Notes under the pieces: generated by a model | Database searches by the model: none | What the model saw: the letters and a program-made list of their open reading frames with translations, nothing else | Told to the model about the DNA's origin: nothing | Translations under genes and position numbers: made by a program | Assembly: GCA_019239975.1 (NCBI GenBank) | Contig: JAFAZE010000015.1 | Coordinates: 1 to 64,000 of the forward strand | Direction: 5' to 3' | DNA: 64,000 nt | Source of the DNA: Streptosporangiaceae bacterium | GTDB lineage: Bacteria; Actinomycetota; Actinomycetes; Streptosporangiales; Streptosporangiaceae | Part shown: positions 8,407 through 15,828 of the stretch, one piece after another | How the letters are laid out: each line of letters opens with the position of its first letter | Position numbering within the stretch: the first letter of the stretch is position 1

Positions 8407-9104
8407 CTCAGGGCCCGTGCGGGCCACTCCTCCCGCGCTCGCCGGTATGACTCGACGGTGCCGATGTCACGGAAGTAGCCCTCGACCAGCACGGCCTGAG
8501 CCCGGCCCACCAGCCGTGGCAGCAGGTCGTATCCGATGTCGGCCGGCGGGATGCCGCCGATCTCATCGAGCACGCTGGGGTGGAAGGCGTACATGCCGGC
8601 GTTGGTCAGGTCGGAGACCGGGTCGGCCGGCTTCTCGGTGAACCCGGTGACCCGGCCGGTGCCGTCGACCTCGACGACGCCCCCCGCCGACGGCCTCTCG
8701 GAGTGAAATACGGTCAGCGTCGCGATCAAACCGCTCGCCCGGTGCGCGTCCATGAGTGACCGCACGCTGAAATCCGTCAGGTTGTCGGCGTAACACGCCA
8801 GGAAGAACTCCTCCCCCTCGACCCACCTCCGGTTGGCGGCGAGAGTCCCGGCGCTGCCCAGCAGATCCGGCTCGAAGAACGTGCGGACGGCCGGCGGGCG
8901 GGTCCGCACGGCAAGGTGGTCGCGCACCACGTCCGGCAGGTGGTGAAGGTTGACGAGGACCTCATCGACGCCCGCCTGGCCGAAGGCGCCGAGCCAGATG
9001 TCCAGCAGCGGCCGGCCGTCGATGACCACCATGCACTTGGGCACGGTGTCGGTGACCGGCCGCAGACGGCTCCCGGCCCCGGCGGCCAGCAGGAAGGCCT
9101 TCAT
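8403..9104 (-). CDS. hddC: Heptose-1-phosphate guanylyltransferase-like nucleotidyltransferase
   Basis: A 233-residue nucleotidyltransferase with the classic N-terminus LLAAGAGSRLRPVTD followed by PKCMV, and ACYADNL for the metal-binding Asp. It would join GMP from GTP to D-glycero-alpha-D-manno-heptose 1-phosphate. ATG 9104 overlaps the upstream SDR stop by 4 nt. The nucleotide cannot be read from sequence, but the co-occurrence with hddA, gmhA and gmhB and the absence of an HldE-like fusion make the GDP route the best reading. Confidence 0.78.
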   Translation of the reverse strand: MKAFLLAAGAGSRLRPVTDTVPKCMVVIDGRPLLDIWLGAFGQAGVDEVLVNLHHLPDVVRDHLAVRTRPPAVRTFFEPDLLGSAGTLAANRRWVEGEEFFLACYADNLTDFSVRSLMDAHRASGLIATLTVFHSERPSAGGVVEVDGTGRVTGFTEKPADPVSDLTNAGMYAFHPSVLDEIGGIPPADIGYDLLPRLVGRAQAVLVEGYFRDIGTVESYRRAREEWPARALR

Positions 9105-10213
9105 GACCCCGCCCTCCTGACGACCCCCAGGGCTCGCATGCGCTCGCTGGCGGCGGCCAGCACCCCGTCGAGGCCGTCCATCCCCTCGAGCCACGCGGCG
9201 TAGGCGGCGACCGACTCGGCCGGGGTGCGCTTCGGCTCCCACCCCAGCGCCCGGAGCGCGCTGATGTCCGACAGGATGTGGCGGGTGTCGCCGAAGCGGT
9301 ATTCGCCGGTCACCACGCCCGGCCGGGCGGAGCCATAGTGGCGCATCACGACATCGGCGAATTCCCGGGTGGTGACCGGCTGGCCGCCGCCGACGCTGAA
9401 GACCCGCCCGGCGGCGCGGTCGTCCTCCAGGACGAGCACGTTGGCGTCCACCACGTCGTCGATGTTGACGTAGTCGCGGATCGCGCCGCCGTCCTCGTAC
9501 AGGGTCGGCGCGACGCCCTGGCGGTAACTCAGGCAGAAGATGCGGCACGCGCCCGAGTACGCGTTGTACACCGACTGCCGCGGCCCCTGGACGATGCTGT
9601 AGCGCAGGGCGACGGTCGGTATGCCGTACCGGCGCCCGAGGTTGACGGCGACCATCTCCTCGCCGAGCTTGGACATGCCGTACGCGTTCTGCGGGTTCGA
9701 GATCCGCTCGGGGGTGGCCCTCATCTCGAGCGGGCCGCCGCACACCGGGCAGGGGATGTCCCACCGGCCCGCGGCGAGCGCGCTCTCGGGGCGCATTCCC
9801 GGGAGCTGATCGCCGTCGGCCGGGCACCGGTAGAGCCCCTCGCCCATCGCCGACTGCGACGAAGCGACCACCACCCGGGCGAGATCGAGGCGCTCGGCCA
9901 CGATGATCTCGTACAGCAGGGCGGTCGAGACGATGTTCACGTCCGAGAACCGCGAGAAGTCCGGCAGGTAGTCCTGGTAGGCGGCGAGGTGGTAGACGGC
10001 GTCCACCCGCCTGAGAAGGTTCGTGAGCAGGTCGCGGTTGCGGGTGTCGCCCTGGTAGAAGGCGGCGCCGGGACTGAGGTACGCGGGCCGGCCGTCACAG
10101 TGCACGGGAGGGGTCAGCGCGTCCAGGACCACCACATCATGGCCCAGGTCGATGAGCCGGTCGCAGGTGTGCGAGCCGATGAACCCGGCGCCGCCGGTGA
10201 CCAGTATCTTCAT
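9101..10213 (-). CDS. Extended SDR sugar epimerase with a Cys-rich insert
   Basis: A 370-residue NAD-dependent sugar-nucleotide epimerase. TGGAGFIGSH (6-15) binds NAD; the catalytic pair is Tyr178/Lys182 in AYGMSK. An insert between strands carries Cys130, and CPVC at 155-158, a possible metal site. The same layout (GEG-Y-C-P, then W-x-CPxCGG) is known in the dTDP-L-rhamnose 4-epimerase (WbiB) type, so this is a relative of that group. Sitting between heptose genes and a GT4, it may act on GDP-heptose or on a separate deoxysugar. Stop overlaps hddC and start overlaps the GT4 gene. Confidence 0.8.
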   Translation of the reverse strand: MKILVTGGAGFIGSHTCDRLIDLGHDVVVLDALTPPVHCDGRPAYLSPGAAFYQGDTRNRDLLTNLLRRVDAVYHLAAYQDYLPDFSRFSDVNIVSTALLYEIIVAERLDLARVVVASSQSAMGEGLYRCPADGDQLPGMRPESALAAGRWDIPCPVCGGPLEMRATPERISNPQNAYGMSKLGEEMVAVNLGRRYGIPTVALRYSIVQGPRQSVYNAYSGACRIFCLSYRQGVAPTLYEDGGAIRDYVNIDDVVDANVLVLEDDRAAGRVFSVGGGQPVTTREFADVVMRHYGSARPGVVTGEYRFGDTRHILSDISALRALGWEPKRTPAESVAAYAAWLEGMDGLDGVLAAASERMRALGVVRRAGS

Positions 10214-11358
10214 TTCCGCCGGTGCCTCCGGCGCTCGGCGGCCTCGCGGTACACGTCGAGGGTCGACGCCGCCGTCGCCCCCCAGGTGAACTGCCCGGCC
10301 CGGCGGAGCCCGAGGTCGCGCAGGCGGTCCCCGCGCCGCCCGGCGGCCTCCACGATGGCGCGGGCGATGGCCGCCGGATCCTGGGGGCTGGCCAGGACCG
10401 CCGCTCCCCCGGCGGTCTCCGGCATGGCGCTGGTGTCCGACGTCACGACCGGGCAGCCGCAGGCCATGGCCTCGAGGATCGGAAGCCCGAAGGTTTCGTT
10501 GAGCGAGGGATAGACGAACACGTCCGCCGCCCGGTAGAAGGCGACGGTCTCCTCGAGCGGAACACCGCCCACGAACACCACCTCGTCCGCGATGCCGAGC
10601 TCCGCCGCGAGCGAGCGCAGCGAGGCCGCGTATGCCGCGTCGCGGCCCGCGCCGACGATCGCCAGCTGACGGCCGCTGAGGTCACCACGGGCCAGTGCCC
10701 ACGCCCGCAGCAGTCCGTCACAGTTCTTGTACGGCCAGAGCGACGAGACGAAGAGCACGAACGGCTTGGTGACCCCGCGGGAGGCGACGTGATCGCGGGC
10801 GAGATCGGCGTCACCCGGATTGAACAGGCCGTGGTCGACCGCTTCGTGGATCAGCCTGAGCTTGCGCTCATCCACGTGCAGGTATCGCCGGATCTCCGAG
10901 CGCAGGCTCTCGGAGTTGATGATGATGGCGTCCGCGGCCCGTGCGGAGCGCGGGTACTGCATCCTGCGGTACAGGCGGGGAAGCGGTGCGACCCCCCCGG
11001 GCTGGGTGTAAGCGTGCATGGTCTTCATGTGGATGACGAGCGACCACCCGATGTTGACGAGCGGGGCCATCAGGGTGCTGAAGACGTCGATGCGGCTGAG
11101 CGGCAGCCGCAGCGGTGAGTAGAGATGCTCGCTGAGCGTCCGCGGCGTCCGCCGCTCGTTCGACCACGGGTAGGTGATGTGGAAGACGCCGGGCCCGTAT
11201 CCCTGGTGCAGGTGCCGCGACTTCGGGCTGACGAGCAGGTGCAGCTCTTCGCCGGGCTCGAGCCGCTTCGCCATCTCGGGAATCACCCTCGTCCAGAACC
11301 AGTGTGCGCCGGAGGGGTTCCTGGGGTCTTCGGTCAGGAGGTTGATCGCGACGCGCAT
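10210..11358 (-). CDS. Family 4 glycosyltransferase (group 1)
   Basis: A 382-residue retaining GT-B enzyme. The C-terminal donor-binding half is typical: FVSSLWPYKN, then the E-x7-E motif in NETFGLPILEAMACG. The N-terminal acceptor half starts VAINLLTEDPRNPSGAHW. Given its position between gmhA and the SDR, transfer of the heptose is a reasonable guess. Start ATG 11358 lies 27 nt after the gmhA stop. Confidence 0.85.
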   Translation of the reverse strand: MRVAINLLTEDPRNPSGAHWFWTRVIPEMAKRLEPGEELHLLVSPKSRHLHQGYGPGVFHITYPWSNERRTPRTLSEHLYSPLRLPLSRIDVFSTLMAPLVNIGWSLVIHMKTMHAYTQPGGVAPLPRLYRRMQYPRSARAADAIIINSESLRSEIRRYLHVDERKLRLIHEAVDHGLFNPGDADLARDHVASRGVTKPFVLFVSSLWPYKNCDGLLRAWALARGDLSGRQLAIVGAGRDAAYAASLRSLAAELGIADEVVFVGGVPLEETVAFYRAADVFVYPSLNETFGLPILEAMACGCPVVTSDTSAMPETAGGAAVLASPQDPAAIARAIVEAAGRRGDRLRDLGLRRAGQFTWGATAASTLDVYREAAERRRHRRK

Positions 11359-11385
11359 GCCCGGCCTCCTGAAAGCCCGAATGGT

Positions 11386-12060
11386 TCAGAACACATTTGC
11401 TGAGATCGCCTCCGGCGTCATTCGCGATTGGCGGATGTACTGGGCCAGTGCGTGCATGATGGCCTGGTGCAGGTCCTCGACGACGCCGTAGTTGGTGCAG
11501 TCGACGTGGATGCTGACCTCGGCCACGGTCCTGGCCGCGCCCCCGTCGAAGCCCGTGATGGCGATGGTGCGCAGGCCGTTGCCGCGGGCCCACCGGAGGG
11601 CCTGCACGATGTTGGGCGAGCGGCCCGACGACGAGACGGCGATGAGCACATCGCCCGGCCTGGACTGGGACTGCAGCTGGTAGACGAAGACGTTCTCGTA
11701 CCCGACGTCGTTGGCTATCGCGGTGAGGAGCTCGACGTTGGTGCTCAGGCTGAGCACCCGGGGAGTGAGGTCGGTCGCCGTCCGGACGCCCTTCACGTGG
11801 TCACACTGCATGTGGTTGGCGATGGACGCCGAGCCGCCGTTGCCGCAGGAGAACATCCGGGCATCGCGGGCGTAGGCGTCGAGGAGGATCGCCGCCGCGT
11901 GATCGAAGGGCGTGAGCTGGATGGTCTCGCACGCCCTGGCGATCTCCTCCGAATAGGCCATGAGAAACGAGGCCGCGCTCGGGTGCGGCGAGGCCGGGAA
12001 CTTCACCGGGGCACCCTCGGCAGGCGGCGCGAAGGCCCGGAGATCGTGGACGGTACTCAT
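11386..12060 (-). CDS. gmhA: Phosphoheptose (sedoheptulose 7-phosphate) isomerase
   Basis: A 224-residue SIS-domain protein. SCGNGGSASIANHMQCD around residues 70-86 is the conserved sugar-phosphate loop, and AVSSSGRSPNIVQAL is the second SIS loop. It converts sedoheptulose 7-phosphate into D-glycero-D-manno-heptose 7-phosphate, the first committed step. It is about 30 residues longer at the N-terminus than typical GmhA. Start ATG 12060 overlaps the gmhB stop (ATGA). Confidence 0.88.
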   Translation of the reverse strand: MSTVHDLRAFAPPAEGAPVKFPASPHPSAASFLMAYSEEIARACETIQLTPFDHAAAILLDAYARDARMFSCGNGGSASIANHMQCDHVKGVRTATDLTPRVLSLSTNVELLTAIANDVGYENVFVYQLQSQSRPGDVLIAVSSSGRSPNIVQALRWARGNGLRTIAITGFDGGAARTVAEVSIHVDCTNYGVVEDLHQAIMHALAQYIRQSRMTPEAISANVF

Positions 12061-12659
12061 GCCGTGATTCGCTCCAGGATGAACGGGGCCGCGGCGGCGA
12101 GGCTGGGGAAGGGCCAGACGCCCTGGCGCCCGCGGCCGCCGGGTCCCAGATAGACGGCTGATGCGCCGATCGCCTCCGCGAGGCCGAGATCCTCGGGCCG
12201 GTCGCCCACAACCCAGGAGGCGGTCAGGTCGAGGCTGAGCGCCGTGGCCGCCGCCCTGGCCATTCCGGGTTTCGGCTTGCGGTCCTCACTCGTCCGGGCG
12301 AACGCCTCGACGACTCCAGCGGGATGATAGGGCGAGAACAGGAACAGATCGATGTGCGCCCCGTGCTCCGCCAGGCAGCCCGCGATGTATTTGTGCACCT
12401 GCGTGACGTCGTCGATGCCGTACATCCCCCGCGCGACGCCGGCCTGGTTCGTGACCACCGCGACGGGGATGCCGGCCCGGTTGAAGCTCGCGATCGCGCC
12501 GGGCGCCCCCTCGATGAACTCGACGCGGTCGACGGAGCCGACGTATCCGTGGTCAACGATGATCGTGCCGTCACGGTCGAGGAGGATCCCGGGCCGCAGA
12601 CCCTGGTCTCCCGCCCCGGGCGCGGACGCACGATGGCCGTCTGGCGAAACCGTCAACAC
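12057..12659 (-). CDS. gmhB: D,D-heptose 1,7-bisphosphate phosphatase
   Basis: A 200-residue HAD-superfamily phosphatase of the histidinol-phosphatase/GmhB class. LLDRDGTIIVDHGYVG contains the DxDGT nucleophile motif; VVTNQAGVARGMY is motif II and WVVGDRPEDLGLA is motif IV. It removes the 7-phosphate before nucleotidylation. Start is uncertain: GTG 12659 has AGGG 7 nt upstream and a short overlap with the upstream gene; TTG 12656 and a longer ATG at 12701 (no ribosome binding site, 49-nt overlap) are alternatives. The enzyme core is unaffected. Confidence 0.85.
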   Translation of the reverse strand: MLTVSPDGHRASAPGAGDQGLRPGILLDRDGTIIVDHGYVGSVDRVEFIEGAPGAIASFNRAGIPVAVVTNQAGVARGMYGIDDVTQVHKYIAGCLAEHGAHIDLFLFSPYHPAGVVEAFARTSEDRKPKPGMARAAATALSLDLTASWVVGDRPEDLGLAEAIGASAVYLGPGGRGRQGVWPFPSLAAAAPFILERITA

Positions 12660-14503
12660 CACTCCGCCCTGACTTCGTCGCCGGTGGACTCCTGTCCACA
12701 TGAGCGCCGGGAAGGCGGCGGTGATACCGGCCGGGCGGTCATACCGGCCAGACGGTCATACCGGCCTGGGGCGGGTAACCCCTTGTGAAGCGTTTCCGGC
12801 GTGTACGCCACGCCCAGGCTCTCGTCGGCGCCGTCCGCCCCGAGAAGGACGGCGGAAGCCAGGCGCGCGCCGGACAGCCGGATCATCTCACCGGCACCAT
12901 GGATCCTCGTCCATGACGACCGCCCGGCGGTCACCATGGTGACGGCATCGGCCGCCCAGGTCGCGATGTGCTCGCCGCCGAGGGAGGGGTCAAGGCTGAC
13001 CAGGGTGAGCAGAACGCTGGGCGCGGCGCAGGCGGCGGCCACCGCCTCGGTGAAGGATGAGCGCTGATCCTGTGCTGGCCCGTGGTCCAGCGGGCCTACG
13101 GGCACCACGTCACCGGGTTCGGGCACCGCGACGACCAGGCTGGTATCGCGGGTGTTCACCACGCGGACCCCGGGCTCCGCGGCGCCCAGGAGCCTCGCCA
13201 TGGGGGCATCGCCGCACAGGTCGGCCACGACGACCTGCTTGCCCCCTCTCGCGCAGGATACGGCCAGTGACACCAGGGACAGGGCCGGGACCTCCACGTC
13301 GTCCACGGGAACGACGGCCAGGGCGGCCACGCCTCGTGGGCGTTCCTGCATGGCCCGCCCCAGGTGCGCGGCGATCCGCTCGACGTCGGCCGCACGGGCG
13401 GCGGACCGCGCGCCGAAGCCCGGAGCCCACCGGTTCAGGAGCCCCTGAGCCCACCGGTTCACGAAGCCCGGAGCCCACCGGTTCAGAAGCCCCGGAGCCC
13501 ACCGGTTCAGCCGGCCGGTGCGGACACTGAGCCTCACGGGAGCGCCCAGGGCCTGCGCGACGTCATCACGTCGCCGTAGCCGGTCGGACACGAACTCCTG
13601 GATGATGACGATGCTGAGCCCCAGGGCAAGCCCCAGGATCAGTCCGATGGCGACGCGGAAGGCAAGAGGCTTCAGCCGTGAGTGCGCGAGTGGAGCGGCC
13701 GGGTCCAGCACCACGCTGCCCTTCACCGCCGCGGCGGTGGCCGAGCCGTTGCTTATCTGGTTGCCGATGGCGGCCTGCCGAAGGTCGAGCAGCGTTGTGG
13801 CCGCCTGATCGTGCGCCGCCTGCAGAGCCTTGAGTTGCGACTGCCGCGCCGGTGACGCGGGCTGTGCCGGGAGCCGGCTGATCTGCGAGCTGACCGAGTT
13901 GAGGTGGTCCTGGGCCTGCTTGACCTCCTGGTCGAGCGAAGCAACCATCACCGCCTGCTGCATCTCCATCTTCTGCGCGCGGAACTCGAGGTACGCCGCG
14001 GCAACGCCACCCGCGTCGAGCACCGCCTGACCACTCGACGGCGCACTGGCCGTGACAACTACCAGCCGTTCCGTGATGGGCGTTACCTTGTATGTGGCCA
14101 GGAAGCTGCCAGCGCTTTGATGCAGGCCCAGATTCCGCACGGCGAGCCCGGCCACCGTTTCACTCTGCGCCATGGCCTGCTCGTTGTTCGCCGCCGTGGT
14201 GATGTTCTCGTAAGGACCGGGCGTGAGAAGAAGGGACGCCGAGGCCTGGTAGGCGGGTGGGGACTTCAGGTACAGCCCGCAGCCGATCAGCGCTCCGGCC
14301 GCGGCGGTGATACACCATAGCCGCCTGCGGCGCACGAGGGATGCTTTGATGAATCCCAGGCTGACGAGTCCCCCGGTAGCATCGGCAGCGGGGGGTTCCC
14401 CGTCGGCCGTGAAATCGTCCAGCGTCCACAGGTTGTCCGGCGGGTAGTCACCTATCCTGTTCCCATTGGGCCACGTGATCTTACCGGGATCGTTCACTGT
14501 CAT
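12653..14503 (-). CDS. Wzz/chain-length determinant protein with degenerate kinase-like domain
   Basis: A 616-residue inner-membrane polysaccharide co-polymerase. Transmembrane segments at about 62-80 and 283-303 flank a periplasmic-type loop rich in helical Gln/Ala stretches (180-250). The cytoplasmic part (370-560) has the layout of a BY-kinase/ParA fold, but where a Walker A should be it reads CARGGKQVVVADLCGD, without GK[ST]. It is therefore unlikely to bind ATP in the usual way. Residues 331-362 hold four 8-residue repeats (NRWAPG core). It overlaps the second Wzz-like gene upstream by 4 nt; the pair probably controls chain length or export. Confidence 0.78.
   Translation of the reverse strand: MTVNDPGKITWPNGNRIGDYPPDNLWTLDDFTADGEPPAADATGGLVSLGFIKASLVRRRRLWCITAAAGALIGCGLYLKSPPAYQASASLLLTPGPYENITTAANNEQAMAQSETVAGLAVRNLGLHQSAGSFLATYKVTPITERLVVVTASAPSSGQAVLDAGGVAAAYLEFRAQKMEMQQAVMVASLDQEVKQAQDHLNSVSSQISRLPAQPASPARQSQLKALQAAHDQAATTLLDLRQAAIGNQISNGSATAAAVKGSVVLDPAAPLAHSRLKPLAFRVAIGLILGLALGLSIVIIQEFVSDRLRRRDDVAQALGAPVRLSVRTGRLNRWAPGLLNRWAPGFVNRWAQGLLNRWAPGFGARSAARAADVERIAAHLGRAMQERPRGVAALAVVPVDDVEVPALSLVSLAVSCARGGKQVVVADLCGDAPMARLLGAAEPGVRVVNTRDTSLVVAVPEPGDVVPVGPLDHGPAQDQRSSFTEAVAAACAAPSVLLTLVSLDPSLGGEHIATWAADAVTMVTAGRSSWTRIHGAGEMIRLSGARLASAVLLGADGADESLGVAYTPETLHKGLPAPGRYDRLAGMTARPVSPPPSRRSCGQESTGDEVRAEWC
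13423..13512 (-). repeat. 24-bp tandem repeat (four copies) in the Wzz-like gene
   Basis: GAGCCCACCGGTTCA recurs at 13423, 13447, 13471 and 13495, a strict 24-bp period. It encodes LNRWAPG, LLNRWAPG, FVNRWAQG and LLNRWAPG on the minus strand. The unit sits just after the second membrane helix, so copy number would change the linker between membrane and cytoplasmic domain. Likely prone to expansion and contraction. Confidence 0.9.
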
Positions 14504-15828
14504 TTCTCCGTTGTGATGCCCGTCAGGCGGGTAGGCAGCCTCCGTTGCGCCGGCCGCGACAGCTGCGGGACGCGGCCGGTGGTGTGGTCTGCCGGCTCCG
14601 GGTCCGCGACGAGGATCGCGGCGATCTCGCGGCCCTGGGCGTCCGCGCTCACGGCGACCCGGGCCAGATGCTCGGCCGTCGCCCCGCCCGACGAGACCCC
14701 CAGCACGGTGGCGGCGGTGTGCATCATGTCAGCCATCCGCGGGCGCCGGCCGTCGACGACCGAGACCACCACCGTCAGCGCGGCGTCCAGCGGCACGTCG
14801 GCGTGACCGTCGGAGACGGTGACCCGCAACTCGTCCGGCCATTTCGATGATGCGGGCGGCGCGGCACACGCGGTCCGCAGGGCGGCCGTCACCTGTGGTT
14901 CCTGCTGCGGGCCGAGGGCGAGGACCGTGGGGAGCCCCTGGGATGCGGCGAAGGCCGCCAGCTGAGGGCCGAGGGCGAGGGCCCGGGGATCGGAGGAGAG
15001 CGACAGGACCGTGACCGAGGACCTGCCGCTCTCATCGCAGTTGCCGCCGCTGACGGCCGCCATCGCCAGGTAGTGCAGGACTTTCCGCAGCTGCCACGCG
15101 TGCAGCGCTATCGGCCGGTACTCCTCCAGCAGCTTGATCCACCCGGCGGCGTCGCGCGGGTGAGCGACGGGGAACGAGGCGAGGACGGGGACCCCGATGG
15201 AACCGGCTATCTCGTCGCGCTCGCGCAGGCGCCGGTCGCGTCGCTCTACGGCCAGCGCGATGACGGCTCCGCCCAGGGCACCGGCGACGGCGCCGAGCAG
15301 GGCATCGACGATGAGCTGCTCCGGCAGCGCTGTCCCGGTGCCACCGGCTGCCCTCTCGAGGGACACCGCCGGCGTGTGCTCGGCCGCGTTGTTTGCGGAG
15401 TTGACATACTGGACGTAGCTGTTGGCGACCGCGTTGGCGGTTGCCTCCGCGTCCGCGGCGGTCTTGCCCTGTGCGCTGACCGAGATGACGTAGGGAGTCA
15501 CGCTTCCGATTCGGATTTCGCCGCGGAGCCTGGCGAGCGGCATGGCCGGGCGGACATGGGGCAGCGCATCCGAGAGGACCTGGTTGCTGCCCGCGATGAC
15601 CTCTTGAGTGGCGGTATAGGGATCGGGCGTGCCGCTTCCGGTTGCGATCGGTGCGCCCTGGGGAGGTGGCGGGAGCACGACCAGTGCCGTGCTCGTGAGC
15701 AGCGGCGGGCTGAGTACGGCATAGGCGGCGCCTGCGGCCAGGCCCAGCGCCGTCACGATGCCGGCGAGGAACTTGTGCCGCCGCACGATCTGGGCGGACC
15801 TGCGCAGGTCCAGTGTCTGCTGGCTCAT
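14500..15828 (-). CDS. Wzz-like polysaccharide co-polymerase (second copy)
   Basis: A 442-residue membrane protein with helices at about 21-40 and 170-190 bracketing a short extracytoplasmic domain, as in Wzz/CapA-type proteins. After the second helix the sequence reads RLRERDEIAGSIGVPVLASFP, typical of the junction to a BY-kinase domain, but again no Walker A is visible and the C-terminal half is divergent. It lies immediately upstream of the other Wzz-like gene (ATGA overlap). Two adjacent, dissimilar members suggest a heteromeric complex. Confidence 0.77.
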   Translation of the reverse strand: MSQQTLDLRRSAQIVRRHKFLAGIVTALGLAAGAAYAVLSPPLLTSTALVVLPPPPQGAPIATGSGTPDPYTATQEVIAGSNQVLSDALPHVRPAMPLARLRGEIRIGSVTPYVISVSAQGKTAADAEATANAVANSYVQYVNSANNAAEHTPAVSLERAAGGTGTALPEQLIVDALLGAVAGALGGAVIALAVERRDRRLRERDEIAGSIGVPVLASFPVAHPRDAAGWIKLLEEYRPIALHAWQLRKVLHYLAMAAVSGGNCDESGRSSVTVLSLSSDPRALALGPQLAAFAASQGLPTVLALGPQQEPQVTAALRTACAAPPASSKWPDELRVTVSDGHADVPLDAALTVVVSVVDGRRPRMADMMHTAATVLGVSSGGATAEHLARVAVSADAQGREIAAILVADPEPADHTTGRVPQLSRPAQRRLPTRLTGITTEK

